Assembly: GCA_002709955.1 (NCBI GenBank)
Contig: PAQY01000007.1
Location: 186,001 to 250,000 of the forward strand
Reading direction: 5' to 3'
DNA: 64,000 nt
DNA from: Rhodospirillaceae bacterium
GTDB taxonomy: Bacteria > Pseudomonadota > Alphaproteobacteria > UBA8366 > Aestuariispiraceae
A program made the position numbers and the translations under genes. Shown piece by piece: positions 54,670 to 63,335 of this stretch (within the stretch, counting starts at the first letter, position 1; each line of letters begins with the position of its first letter). The notes under the pieces were generated by a model. The model was not told the origin of the DNA, did no database searches, and saw only the letters and a program-made list of their open reading frames with translations.

Positions 54670-54690
54670 AAGGGTAGCCAGGCTACCCTT
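54670..54690 (-). terminator. Second hairpin after the OmpA-type gene
   Basis: A perfect 21-nt palindrome AAGGGTAGCC-A-GGCTACCCTT lies 17 bp beyond the stop of the OmpA-type gene and ahead of the stronger terminator at 54621-54651. It may protect the mRNA 3' end or add to termination. It could also be a protein-binding dyad. Confidence 0.5.
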
Positions 54691-54706
54691 AAAGCCCGTC
54701 AGTCAA

Positions 54707-55573
54707 TCACTTGATGGTGATTTCCACACGACGGTTCTGCGGATTGCGAACGCCGTCGCCTGTGGCTTCGAGAGGCTCGCTCTCACCACGGGATTCAACG
54801 CCGATTGCAGAGGCAGGAACACCCAGTTCGATCAACTGGAACCGAACATTGTTCGCACGGCGCAACGAGAGAGCCTCGTTATACGTCGCGGACCCTGCGG
54901 TATCCGTGTGACCGATCAGCATGATCTGACCATCTTTGTAATCGCCAAACTTGGATCCGACCAGGTTCAGAACCTGAGCAGCGCCTTCGTTCACATTGTC
55001 CATATCAAAGCCGAAGAAGACAATGAAGTTTGCTGGTTCCATCATTGGTTCCGGTGCCGGAGCAGGGGCAGGTGCCGGTGCTGGCGCAGGAGCCATTTTG
55101 GTTTCCAGAACTTCCATCGCAGCGATGAATTCCTTCATGCATTCTGCAATATGTTCCGGCTGATGGTTTTCTTCCTGCTGTTCAACCCAGCAGTCGAATT
55201 TCGCTTGGGCCGTCGCCGCTTCAATCGGATGATTTTCGCGTCCGCCATTGTCGAGGCCAGTGATCAGGCGCTCGCGGGCAGCGGTCAGAACTTTCACGCG
55301 ATCAGCGGGCTCGTTCCAATTTGCGATTTCTTCGGGCAGGACAACTTCACCCGCAGCAGCCCGCAGGCCCTTGCGTGCGAAATGATCCGCGTCGACATAA
55401 TCGCGCATATCGTACATTTCGAATTCTGAGAATGCTTGGTATTCTTTGGCCAAGGCCTTCGTGAAGGCGGTGCCCTGTGGTTCAGTTTTTTGGAGTTCTT
55501 CCAAATTACCATAGACCGAGCAGCCTGCGAGAAGCGCGGCGCCACCAATTAGGCCGATCAAACGTCTGAACAT
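54707..55573 (-). CDS. OmpA-family peptidoglycan-binding lipoprotein
   Basis: A 288-residue outer-membrane lipoprotein. The start at 55573 has GGGGGA 8 nt upstream. The lipobox ALLAGC ends the signal peptide. A helical domain of about 150 residues follows, then a proline-alanine hinge (APAPAPAPAPAPAPEP) and a C-terminal OmpA domain with IMLIGHTDTAGS, NEALSLRRANNV and the RNPQNRRVEI end that binds diaminopimelate. There is no N-terminal beta-barrel, so it tethers outer membrane to wall as in Pal-like proteins, but it is not Pal itself because no tolB is near. A stem-loop lies in its 5' leader (55618-55638). Confidence 0.93.
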   Translation of the reverse strand: MFRRLIGLIGGAALLAGCSVYGNLEELQKTEPQGTAFTKALAKEYQAFSEFEMYDMRDYVDADHFARKGLRAAAGEVVLPEEIANWNEPADRVKVLTAARERLITGLDNGGRENHPIEAATAQAKFDCWVEQQEENHQPEHIAECMKEFIAAMEVLETKMAPAPAPAPAPAPAPEPMMEPANFIVFFGFDMDNVNEGAAQVLNLVGSKFGDYKDGQIMLIGHTDTAGSATYNEALSLRRANNVRFQLIELGVPASAIGVESRGESEPLEATGDGVRNPQNRRVEITIK

Positions 55574-55874
55574 ATTAAAATCCCCCTTTGCGGATTCTGC
55601 GTAGGGTCTTTCCTTATTTTTCACCCCATTGGTGAAAACAAAGGACACGACACCTTAAAACTTTATGCATCGTGGTCAGTCTTTCAACTAAAGCCAAGAT
55701 ACGCTATCGCATCTGCGATTACATTCGCAGATGGTGGGGCGAGCCCCTAGTGTCAAGGACTATATAATGATTGCGCCTGGATATCCAGACTTAGATGCAG
55801 GCAATTATGTGGTATTTTAAAGACACGATCCCGCACGTCCACTCACGATGTTGGGATCAAAGGTCTGTTGTAAT
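55574..55874. other. Intergenic region with promoter of the OmpA-type lipoprotein gene
   Basis: 301 bp without a gene, between the end of the YnjD-like gene and the OmpA-type start. It contains the leader hairpin at 55618-55638. The rest is moderately AT-rich with no repeat or conserved ORF visible. Confidence 0.6.
55618..55638 (-). promoter_or_regulatory. 5'-leader stem-loop of the OmpA-type lipoprotein mRNA
   Basis: Perfect 8-bp arms TTTTCACC and GGTGAAAA surround a 5-nt loop about 45 nt before the start codon. If transcribed, it gives a 5'-UTR hairpin like those that stabilise ompA mRNAs. As DNA it could also be an operator. Confidence 0.5.
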
Positions 55875-56519
55875 TTATAACGTTAAATGAATTGTGGTGC
55901 CTTTCGCCTTCTCGGCATCTTCAGGATCGTGGGTCACCAACAAGACTGGCAGTTTCTGGGCGGATGCATGGTCGAAAACAAATTGTCGGAACCGATCCCG
56001 CAATTGGCTGTCCAGTTTCGAAAACGGCTCGTCCAGCAACAGCGCGTCTGGGTCGGCCAACAGGGCGCGAAGACAGGCGATGCGTGCGCGCTGGCCCCCG
56101 GACAATGTGGCTGGGTTACGTGCCCCAAAATCCTCAAGGCCAGCATCGACCAAGGCGGCGCGAATGCGGTCCTGTCTTTCCCTGCGATCAAGGCCGACCG
56201 GCAGGCCAAAGGCCAGATTGTCGGCAACGCTTAAATGCGGAAACAGCAGATCATCCTGGAACAGAATACCGGCCCTGCGGGTGTGCGGCGGCAGGCCTGT
56301 TATATCGCGCCCCTTCAGCCCGATGGCACCCTTCAGGGTAAAAGCAGGATCCAACGTGCCGCAAATCGCAGAGAGTAGTGTCGATTTCCCGGATCCACTG
56401 GCGCCCATGATTGTGGTGACCTGTCCGGGTGGTACATACAGCGATAGGGGGGCGAACAGGCTGTTGCCACCGATGGACAGGCTTACCTGGTTCAGGGTCA
56501 ATCCCTCTGGCACGGTCAC
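55875..56519 (-). CDS. ynjD: ABC transporter ATP-binding protein (YnjD-like)
   Basis: The ATPase of an importer, 214 residues. Walker A is GASGSGKST, the signature is LSGGQRARIA and Walker B is DALLLDEPFSKLD, with the H-loop in LLVTHDPEDA. It overlaps the end of the permease gene by 4 bp (56516-56519). It is the last gene of a binding protein-permease-ATPase operon that matches E. coli ynjBCD in order and sequence style. Substrate is not established; thiamine-type transporters are relatives. Confidence 0.9.
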   Translation of the reverse strand: MTVPEGLTLNQVSLSIGGNSLFAPLSLYVPPGQVTTIMGASGSGKSTLLSAICGTLDPAFTLKGAIGLKGRDITGLPPHTRRAGILFQDDLLFPHLSVADNLAFGLPVGLDRRERQDRIRAALVDAGLEDFGARNPATLSGGQRARIACLRALLADPDALLLDEPFSKLDSQLRDRFRQFVFDHASAQKLPVLLVTHDPEDAEKAKGTTIHLTL

Positions 56520-58252
56520 AAGCGTTTCTTCCCAGTAAAGGCGGCACGGCGGATCAGAAACGGTGCCGCCGCCGCAATCGCAAACAGGATCAGCGGCAGA
56601 ATGGATTGCAGAACAACCAGCGTCCCGATCAGGCGGCGATCCCCCCCACCCGCCAGGGCGACGGCTTCGGTTGTCAATGTGGTCAGGCGACCGGCCCCCG
56701 CAAATACTGTGGGCAGATATTCACCAACACTGACCGCAAAGCCAACCGCAAAGGCGATCAGTATCGGGCGCAGCAGCATGGGCATTTTGACCTGCCGGAA
56801 AACACGCCATGGGCTGGCCCCCAGACAGGCGGCGGTTCTGGCATATCGGGAATCCAGCGCGCGATAGGGGTCCGAGAGGGACAGAAAGATATACGGCAGG
56901 ACGAACAGCAGATGCGCCCAGATCAATCCGGCCCAATGCCCATCTATGCCGACCACCACCATCAAAATCTGGGCACCGAATAAAAAGGCGATCTGCGGTA
57001 CGATTAAGGGCAGATACAGCAACCACAACGCCCTGTGTGTGGGGCGTCGACCGGTTCTTTGTTCCGCTTCCAGGCATAGAATGACCAGGATCAGGGCCAC
57101 GCCAGCCGCAGCCAGCCCCACCCACAGCGTTGTTGCCAGGGGTTCCGCCACCCGCGCAAAACCGCGTCCCCAATTGTCCAGACTCCAGACGCTGGGCAAT
57201 GAATCGGGGAAGCGCCATCGTTTGGCAAATGACCAGATTACAAGACCCATCAGCCCGGCTATCCCCAGCCCTGCGGCCAGACTCATTCCAGTCAGGGTCA
57301 GTTGTTTTACCCCGTGTGGCGCGCGTCGATTGCCTTTTCGGATCCAGGCCAGGCCCAACCAGGATATAAACCGTTCCCCCATGACCCAAATTGCAATCGC
57401 CAACAGGACCAGCAGGCATTGAATACAGGCCCCTGCTGCGGCAACAAAATTCTGCGACAGGTCTGGATCATTGGCCCAGCGCAGGATCAGAACACCCAGC
57501 GTCGGTGAAGGCGTGACCGTCAGGATTAATGCCACATCCACGACCGAAACGGAAAAGGCCAAGACCGCAAAAATCGGCAATCTGATTTGCCCATACAATT
57601 GCGGCAGGACCGTTTTCAACCACCCGGTTGCGCGGTCATAGCCCAGCGATTGCGCAATCTGCATGGATTTTTGCGCCGGGACCTGTCCCAGCGCCCCCAT
57701 TGTCATCAGAAACAGGAATGGCACCTCCTTGATGACCAATGCCAGAACCAGGCTCCAGCCATAGGGGTCTGGGGCCAGGGCCAGATCCGGCGGGCGGTCA
57801 AACCCGGTCGCCCAGGGCGATATCAGCCTTACAATCCATCCGCTGGGGGCCAACAGAAAGGCCAGCCCCATTGCCATCGCCGCATGGGGGATCGACAGCA
57901 GTGGGGCCAGCACAGTCCTGGCCCATTGGAACCAGGCCGTGCCATGAAAGGCCGCGATGAAATACAGCACCAGCGCTACGGACAGGCCCGTTGCAATCAA
58001 CCCGGTCATCAGGCTGCGCAGCGCCGCTGTTTCAACGCCTGGATAGCGGGCCAGGGCCCGCCAGGGATCAAGCGATAATTGATCCCCCCCTAAGGCGGGC
58101 AGATAGCCAAAGGCTGGCAGCAACGTCCCAATCAGCCCTGCCGCAACTGGTCCCAGAAAGATCAGCAAGGTCAGGGGTGGGGCGCAACGGATGCCTAGTC
58201 CCTGTCGTCCCGCCCTGGCACCGGCTTTCGACGGAATGACATCAACTGCCAT
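56516..58252 (-). CDS. ynjC: ABC transporter permease, double-length (YnjC-like)
   Basis: A fused permease of 578 residues with about twelve TM segments in two halves, each with a binding-protein-dependent transport loop. The loops lie near AQSLGYDRATGWLKTVLPQL in the first half and ACLGASPWRVFRQVKMPML in the second. The internal duplication matches FbpB/ThiP/YnjC-type permeases. It overlaps the binding protein gene by 11 bp (58242-58252) and the ATPase gene by 4 bp. Confidence 0.92.
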   Translation of the reverse strand: MAVDVIPSKAGARAGRQGLGIRCAPPLTLLIFLGPVAAGLIGTLLPAFGYLPALGGDQLSLDPWRALARYPGVETAALRSLMTGLIATGLSVALVLYFIAAFHGTAWFQWARTVLAPLLSIPHAAMAMGLAFLLAPSGWIVRLISPWATGFDRPPDLALAPDPYGWSLVLALVIKEVPFLFLMTMGALGQVPAQKSMQIAQSLGYDRATGWLKTVLPQLYGQIRLPIFAVLAFSVSVVDVALILTVTPSPTLGVLILRWANDPDLSQNFVAAAGACIQCLLVLLAIAIWVMGERFISWLGLAWIRKGNRRAPHGVKQLTLTGMSLAAGLGIAGLMGLVIWSFAKRWRFPDSLPSVWSLDNWGRGFARVAEPLATTLWVGLAAAGVALILVILCLEAEQRTGRRPTHRALWLLYLPLIVPQIAFLFGAQILMVVVGIDGHWAGLIWAHLLFVLPYIFLSLSDPYRALDSRYARTAACLGASPWRVFRQVKMPMLLRPILIAFAVGFAVSVGEYLPTVFAGAGRLTTLTTEAVALAGGGDRRLIGTLVVLQSILPLILFAIAAAAPFLIRRAAFTGKKRL

Positions 58253-59456
58253 ACCGCTCCAGCCATTTGTTTTCGATCTGGGTCATCCAACTGGGATGCG
58301 GTTCCGGCAGGGTCGGGCCCAGTTTCGCAGGAGAGAGCGTTGCGATGCCGCGGGGCAGGGCATCAAACAGGGCGCGTCCTTCTGGGGCCAGCTTGTCCAT
58401 GGTCAGCACCGTCATATCGCCCCAGATATCGGGATCTTGCTTTTGCGCCTGGGCTTCTGGGGACAGCAGGAAATTTGCCAATACCATGGCCCCTTCCTTA
58501 TGGGCGGCGTTATAGGGGACGGCGACATAATGCGTATTGCCGATCGTGCCGCCATCCAGAACGAATGTCCGCGCCGTATCAGGCAACAGGCCCTGTGTGA
58601 TGGCCGATGATGCGCGCCCGGGATGAAAGGACAGGGCGAAATCAACCGCCCCTTCATCCAGCAGGCGGATCAGCGCGTCATCGCCATCGGGATAGTCGCG
58701 CCCCTCGCGCCATAGGGCCGGGTGAATTTTGTCCAGATAGGCCCACAGCGGTGCGGTCACAGACTCGAAATTATCCCCCGCTGGCTGCAGCAGGGCATCG
58801 GGCGTTTCGACCACTTCATACAAGGCCTGCTTTAGGAATGTCGTGCCCAGAAATTGCGGCGGGGCCGGATAGGTCACGCGACCGGGATGGGCCAGGGCAT
58901 AGGCCTGCAATGCGATCATCGTCTTTGGCGGGTCTTGAAGCACCGCGCTGTCATAGATAAAGACCAGTTTTGCCTGACCCCAGGGGGATTCCAGCCCCTC
59001 CGTCGGGATCGTAAAATCCAGTTCCACAGCGGGGTTCGCCTTGGTATCGATCAGGGCGTAATTGGGCAATGTGTCGGTAATCGGACCGTGCAACAGGGCC
59101 TGATCCTTCATGGCCTTGAAATTTTCGCCATTGATCCAGATCAGGTCGACCGATCCCCCGTCATTCCGCCCGGCGGATTTCTCCGCAACCACCTTGCGCA
59201 CAGCGTCCGCTGTATCGGCCAGCTTCACATGCTCAACGGTGACGCCATAGTCTTCGGCCACGCGCTCCCCGACCCAGCGGATATAGGCATTGATCGCCTC
59301 ATCCCCGCCCCAGGCGTTCCAATAGACGGTTTGACCACGGGCCTTCTGTTCAATCTGTGACCACTCCTGTGCCTGTGCCGGGGGTGTCAGCTGAAATGCG
59401 GCCAGCAAACCCATGGCCAGCATGATTTTCTTTAGTCCGCCTCTGGTAAACAGCAT
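58242..59456 (-). CDS. ynjB: ABC transporter substrate-binding protein (YnjB-like)
   Basis: A periplasmic binding protein of 404 residues. The start at 59456 has AAGGGAG about 8 nt upstream and gives a proper signal peptide (RGGLKKIMLAMGLLAAF, ending AQA-QEW). The longer frame to 59501 is less likely. WNAWGGDEAINAYIRWVGE and DLIWINGENFKAMK are close to the E. coli YnjB sequence as I recall it. It is the first gene of ynjB-C-D. The ligand is unknown. No TPP riboswitch motif is seen upstream. Confidence 0.92.
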   Translation of the reverse strand: MLFTRGGLKKIMLAMGLLAAFQLTPPAQAQEWSQIEQKARGQTVYWNAWGGDEAINAYIRWVGERVAEDYGVTVEHVKLADTADAVRKVVAEKSAGRNDGGSVDLIWINGENFKAMKDQALLHGPITDTLPNYALIDTKANPAVELDFTIPTEGLESPWGQAKLVFIYDSAVLQDPPKTMIALQAYALAHPGRVTYPAPPQFLGTTFLKQALYEVVETPDALLQPAGDNFESVTAPLWAYLDKIHPALWREGRDYPDGDDALIRLLDEGAVDFALSFHPGRASSAITQGLLPDTARTFVLDGGTIGNTHYVAVPYNAAHKEGAMVLANFLLSPEAQAQKQDPDIWGDMTVLTMDKLAPEGRALFDALPRGIATLSPAKLGPTLPEPHPSWMTQIENKWLERYGS

Positions 59457-59838
59457 TCTGGAAACTCCCTTTCGGAACAGAGTCTTTTGTATTTCCTGCA
59501 AGCCTAGTGCAGCCGGGGCGGGGATACCAGCACACGGCTGGTCAATTTAGAGTGAACACAGAATTGTGCCCTGGCAAAAGCCGTGATAGCGTTCCGCTGC
59601 CTATCAAGAAGTGACGAGAAAACAGTGTCCCAACGAGTGTCCTCTTTCCGATCTGATGCGCGACGAAGCTGCGCCGCACCCGCCCCTTGTCTGGGCCGGA
59701 GCGGCCTGCGTTGTGCCGATATCGACGGTGCGCGGGGAATGGGACGGTTACACGCATCCTTACGGTAACGTCCCTGTTTTCGTCCCTGCCGCCCTCGATT
59801 TCCCTGAATAAAATGTTGATTAGAGGACGACAGCGTCA
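59457..59838. other. Intergenic region with possible small gene
   Basis: 382 bp between ynjB and the divergent GNAT gene. The left part should hold the ynjB promoter. The right part contains a 66-codon frame, listed separately as low confidence. No repeat or RNA gene is seen. Confidence 0.5.
59611..59811 (+). CDS. Possible small hypothetical protein
   Basis: A 66-codon frame from a GTG at 59611 to a TAA. Codon choice (frequent C/G in third position) looks more like coding than the other frames. The sequence contains CPNECPL and ends in a hydrophobic stretch with Pro and Tyr. There is no good ribosome-binding site and no recognisable family. It ends 27 bp before the GNAT gene. It may not be a gene. 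Confidence 0.25.
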   Translation: MTRKQCPNECPLSDLMRDEAAPHPPLVWAGAACVVPISTVRGEWDGYTHPYGNVPVFVPAALDFPE

Positions 59839-60339
59839 ATGAAATATGCCCTGACCAAAGAAACCGCCGGTGATGCGGCTGAGATCGAAGCCCTGATGGA
59901 CCTCGCCTTCGGGCCCGGCCGTCATTCCCGCAATGTCGTGCGGTTTCGTGACCAGCGCGCGCCAATGCCGCAATTCTGTTTCGTTGCCAAAAAATCAAAG
60001 GAAATGGTGGCCTCCATACGGTTCTGGCCCGTCTGCCTGCCCGATGGTCAGGTTGTTCCCCTGCTGGGACCGCTGGCCGTGCGCCCGGAACTGCGCGGGC
60101 TGGGCATTGGGCGCGGTCTGGTGCGCAAGGGGATGGATGCCGTGCGCCAGTCCGGCGCGCCAGCCCTGCTGATCATCGGGGATCCCGGTTATTACGCCCC
60201 GTTTGGCTTTCGTGTGGAGCCTGTGCGGGAATTGGATATGGGCGGACCCGTCGTCCCCCTGGCGCTGATGGGCATCGAATATGAAGACGGCAGCCTGTCG
60301 CGCCAATCGGGCACGGTCACCCCGGTTCCAATCAAATGA
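59839..60339 (+). CDS. GNAT-family N-acetyltransferase
   Basis: A 166-residue acetyltransferase. The acetyl-CoA site is LGPLAVRPELRGLGIGRGLVRKGMD, with the R/Q-x-x-G-x-G/A signature RGLGIG. YYAPFGFRVEP near the C-terminus is typical of the YhbS-like group. The substrate is unknown. GAGGAC lies about 11 nt before the ATG. It is directly upstream of the tRNA gene on the same strand. Confidence 0.9.
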   Translation: MKYALTKETAGDAAEIEALMDLAFGPGRHSRNVVRFRDQRAPMPQFCFVAKKSKEMVASIRFWPVCLPDGQVVPLLGPLAVRPELRGLGIGRGLVRKGMDAVRQSGAPALLIIGDPGYYAPFGFRVEPVRELDMGGPVVPLALMGIEYEDGSLSRQSGTVTPVPIK

Positions 60340-60421
60340 CCAACCGATAACACGACATCCTGCTTGATTGTGGGACCCTGGCGCGGCTATAACCCGATCT
60401 GTCGGCGCGTCAGGGCCACAT

Positions 60422-60495
60422 GCGGGTGTAGTTCAATGGTAGAACGGCAGCTTCCCAAGCTGCATACGAGGGTTCGATTCCCTTCACCCGCTCCA
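60422..60495 (+). tRNA. tRNA-Gly (CCC anticodon)
   Basis: A complete cloverleaf. The acceptor GCGGGTG pairs with CACCCGC. The D-arm is GTTCAATGGTAGAAC, the anticodon arm is GCAGC-TTCCCAA-GCTGC (anticodon CCC), and the T-arm is GAGGG-TTCGATT-CCCTT. The discriminator is T and the CCA end is encoded. No integrase or partial copy is nearby. Confidence 0.97.
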
Positions 60496-60563
60496 GTTTC
60501 CTGGTTCGACAAATCCCTCGCTTATGGCATGCTGCGGCACTTATCGGGTGCAAAGGAAAAGGC

Positions 60564-61187
60564 ATGAGCGGTTCGTCGCAATTTGGGAAACTCTATACGG
60601 CTGTCCTGGTTCAGAAGCTGTATCAGGCCGGGTTAATCCGGCGTGTTGTCGATATCGGGGCAGGGGGCGGCACGTATAGCGAATTGCTGCGCGGGCATAT
60701 GCCAGACTGTGACTGGCACGCCGTTGAAGTGTGGCAGCCCTATATTGATGAGTTCAATCTGACAGACCGCTATGACACGGTGCATCAGGTCGATGCACGT
60801 TTGTTTGATTGGGATCAGGTAAAGGGGCCCATCGATCTGGTCTTCTGTGGCGATATTCTGGAGCACATGGAAAAGCAGGAGGCGGAAGCGCTGGTTGATC
60901 GCATCCTGACGCATACGCGCTATCTGCTGGTTTCCATCCCAATCGTTCACTACCCGCAGGACGAAATCAACGGGAACCCCTATGAAGTGCATGTCAAAGA
61001 CGACTGGTCACATGAGGAAGTGGTTGCGACCTTCCCTGACAGTCAGACCGCCTTTTTGCAGGGATCAATTGGCGTCTACATGTTAAGCCGACAGGAAGCC
61101 GCGCTGGCCCCGCTGTTGCAGGCCCATCAATTCATCGCGCCGCTGGTTCAGAAGAATTTGAACGATCCCTCGGTCTATTGGCAGTAA
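60564..61187 (+). CDS. SAM-dependent class I methyltransferase
   Basis: A 207-residue methyltransferase. Motif I is VVDIGAGGGTYSEL, the post-I acid is HAVEVWQPY, and DLVFCGDILEHMEKQEAE is motif II/III of the UbiG/COQ3-type fold. The C-terminus ends in an aromatic tail. Substrate is not evident. AAAGGAAAAGG precedes the ATG. It is 68 bp after tRNA-Gly and may be cotranscribed with it. Confidence 0.88.
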   Translation: MSGSSQFGKLYTAVLVQKLYQAGLIRRVVDIGAGGGTYSELLRGHMPDCDWHAVEVWQPYIDEFNLTDRYDTVHQVDARLFDWDQVKGPIDLVFCGDILEHMEKQEAEALVDRILTHTRYLLVSIPIVHYPQDEINGNPYEVHVKDDWSHEEVVATFPDSQTAFLQGSIGVYMLSRQEAALAPLLQAHQFIAPLVQKNLNDPSVYWQ

Positions 61188-61198
61188 CAGCCAGCCCC

Positions 61199-61396
61199 CT
61201 ACGGTGCGATGCTGGTTGCTACAATGCCCAGCAACACTATGCCAAAGACAAATATGCCGATGACGAGGCCCCGCTGCCATTTGGATTTCAACACGATCTT
61301 TCCTTGCCGCGCATCGACACCACTTAGCTGTTCTTGCTGATCGCGGTTATCTTTGGGGTCAGGCTGTTCCGTCGTATTTCCAGTTTGTTGGCTCAT
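61199..61396 (-). CDS. Small single-pass membrane protein
   Basis: A protein of 65 residues. The N-terminal half is polar and Gln/Asp-rich (QQTGNTTEQPDPKDNRDQQEQ). The C-terminal half has a TM helix (GLVIGIFVFGIVLLGIVATSIAP) preceded by a basic stretch, so the polar part is probably cytoplasmic. AAAGGAAATGG precedes the ATG. It converges on the methyltransferase gene with 11 bp between stops. No known family. Confidence 0.75.
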   Translation of the reverse strand: MSQQTGNTTEQPDPKDNRDQQEQLSGVDARQGKIVLKSKWQRGLVIGIFVFGIVLLGIVATSIAP

Positions 61397-61948
61397 AATG
61401 TTTCCATTTCCTTTCTGAGACTCTTTTTAGACTTTTCTGTGGGCGGTTTCCCTTGTCTGCGTCTGTGCAGACGCGACGAGGCTTTCCCACGCGTTTCTGC
61501 TAAAACTTCCCCGATTATGGTTGCGCTTGAAACATCGCCAGGCGCGAAAGCGATGATTTAAGTCTGACAGTCAAACGCATGCGCTTTCATACCAAAGCAT
61601 AATTATAATTCACAAAAATTGTATTTATGGTGACAGTATAATTTGAGTTTATTTTCAAAATTCATAAAATCACTAAAATATTTTTTATAAATGCGTTACC
61701 GTATTATTTATTAATTTAGTAAAAGGGGAAAAGATTTCAACTGATATAATTTTATAAATTTTAGTATATAAATAATGTATTCTGAGTTTAATAGATTTAT
61801 CATTCGATCAGATATAGGTTTTGCCTTTAGTTACTGAAAAATAATCATCTCATAACGACGCGTTATTAAAAGATAACATTGAAATTTCGCAAATGATCAA
61901 TACGTCTGTATCGACAATCATCGACGAATACCATCGAAGGAGATCAGA
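61397..61948. other. 552-bp intergenic region, strongly AT-rich in its right two-thirds
   Basis: No gene is visible. From about 61575 to 61910 the sequence is dominated by A and T (for example TTTTTTATAAATG and AATTTTATAAATTTTAG), in sharp contrast to the rest of the window. It ends in GAAGGAGATCAGA, the ribosome-binding site of the coiled-coil gene at 61949. It probably carries promoter and UP-like or nucleoid-protein sites for that gene. An unannotated small RNA cannot be excluded. Confidence 0.65.
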
Positions 61949-62233
61949 ATGAGCGCTAAGGATGCATACGAAAAAAAACTAAAGGGTCGCCTGGCAGAAT
62001 GGCGTGCTGACATAGACAAATTGAAAGCCAAGGCGGATCAGGCAGAGGGTGACGCCCAATTGGCCTATTACAAAGAAATTGAGGCGTTGCGTGCACAGCA
62101 GGAAAGTGTTCGCGATAAATTAGATGATCTTCGCGACGCCGGGGATGGTGCCTGGGAAGATATTAAATTGGGCGTCGAAAAAGCTTGGACCGACCTCAGC
62201 GATTCAACCAGTAAAGCCCTCTCTCGCTTTTAG
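61949..62233 (+). CDS. Small coiled-coil stress-type protein (sll1863-like)
   Basis: A soluble, all-helical protein of 94 residues. Residues 3-65 are a heptad-rich coiled coil (LKGRLAEWRADIDKLKAKAD, ALRAQQESVRDKLDDLR), and the C-terminal segment DGAWEDIKLGVEKAWTDLSD is amphipathic. This order matches the sll1863-like stress-responsive protein family as I recall it. GAAGGAG lies 7 nt before the ATG. The long AT-rich upstream region suggests tight regulation, which fits a stress protein. Confidence 0.85.
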   Translation: MSAKDAYEKKLKGRLAEWRADIDKLKAKADQAEGDAQLAYYKEIEALRAQQESVRDKLDDLRDAGDGAWEDIKLGVEKAWTDLSDSTSKALSRF

Positions 62234-62270
62234 GGAGCCATGGACAACAAGTCTGCGATCTAAGCTTCCT

Positions 62271-63230
62271 CTAAAGCAGGGGGGTCGTCTGATCATTATC
62301 TGAGGCTGGGTCAGTAATTCCCCAATCCGCAGTGTTGAAGCGGCCGCCATGGACGGTGCCTTGTCCGGTGGCAAGCGTCATCTTACGGCTGCGAACATCC
62401 TCCTGATAGCGTTTTCGGGACCCCAGGGCGACCTGTTCGGCGATGATTTCGCGGCGGCGTTGGGGCGTTGGGTCGATCTCTTCGGCCAGGGCCGCTTGGA
62501 TCTGGGGGCCTTCATTGATGCCACCATTCTGCACCGCGATGTCAAAACACAAGGCCCGGCCTGGTGGGTCGGTCAGGTCATAGCGATCCGCGTCGCGTTG
62601 GGCGATGGACCAGTATTTCGTGCGGGCGCGATCGATCTGGGCGTTCTGCGCCGCCTCTGTCGCGCCCAGCCTGGCAAAGCCGCTGGCCCAGTCTTCCCGC
62701 AAATGAAGCTTTTGTGCGCCCAGGCTGATACCGTCGGCCCAGGCGGTCTGTTCGGCCCGTGGACGCGTCAGGACATCGCGCAGTTCTGATGCCATCGCCC
62801 CGAAGGCCTGGTCCAGCGTGTCTGGTGCATCGGCATCGATGGCGGAGAGAACTTGCGCCAATTCCCCGCCAGCCAGGGTGAATCCGATGATGCCCCAGGT
62901 CAGGCCCGCCCCATCAAAATTGCCAACAGCCTTTTGAAATCCATGCCCTTCAAAGGTGCTGGTCAGCGCCAGCGCAAGGTCGAAATCCGTGGGTTTTTCA
63001 CTGGTTGGAAACAAAACCGGCCAGGTATATTCATCCAAAGCGCCACTGTTAGGCAATCCGCTGTCGTGTTGAAAGGCGGTCAGCGCCGCCTGTGTGCCGC
63101 GCCCGAAGATCCCATCAATGCCGCGTGTCGAAAATCCCCGCTGAGTCAGGCCTTCCTGAGTGCGAAACACCAGCGCGCCGCGCACTGGCATGAAGCCGGG
63201 GGCTGCCCTTCTTGCATAAATCTGTCCCAT
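62271..63230 (-). CDS. Peptidoglycan-binding domain protein with GH46 chitosanase-like domain
   Basis: A 319-residue protein. Residues about 22-72 are a PG_binding_1 repeat (LVFRTQEGLTQRGFSTRG, GRGTQAALTAFQ). From about 80 on, LTSTFEGHGFQ with Glu94 and NFDGAGLTWGIIGFT with Asp106 match the catalytic regions of GH46 chitosanases. The C-terminal half is helical and charged, also as in that family. No signal peptide is visible, so the protein may leave the cell by a non-classical route or act as a cytoplasmic precursor. GGGGGACAT precedes the ATG. The substrate, chitosan or peptidoglycan-like glycan, is open. Confidence 0.8.
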   Translation of the reverse strand: MGQIYARRAAPGFMPVRGALVFRTQEGLTQRGFSTRGIDGIFGRGTQAALTAFQHDSGLPNSGALDEYTWPVLFPTSEKPTDFDLALALTSTFEGHGFQKAVGNFDGAGLTWGIIGFTLAGGELAQVLSAIDADAPDTLDQAFGAMASELRDVLTRPRAEQTAWADGISLGAQKLHLREDWASGFARLGATEAAQNAQIDRARTKYWSIAQRDADRYDLTDPPGRALCFDIAVQNGGINEGPQIQAALAEEIDPTPQRRREIIAEQVALGSRKRYQEDVRSRKMTLATGQGTVHGGRFNTADWGITDPASDNDQTTPLL

Positions 63231-63335
63231 ATGTCCCCCGACAACCCCTCATGATAATGGCACAACTTTACTCCACCGGGGGTTTTATAAGGCATATTTA
63301 ATTAAATATCAATAATTAGCAGAACAAAAAATAAA

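Noticed and set aside
59457-59838. TPP riboswitch upstream of the YnjB-like gene
   Set aside because: No CTGAGA-type or other thi-box core is seen on the minus strand of this leader.
60422-60495. tRNA-Gly as an integration site of a mobile element
   Set aside because: No integrase, partial tRNA copy or direct repeat is found on either side.
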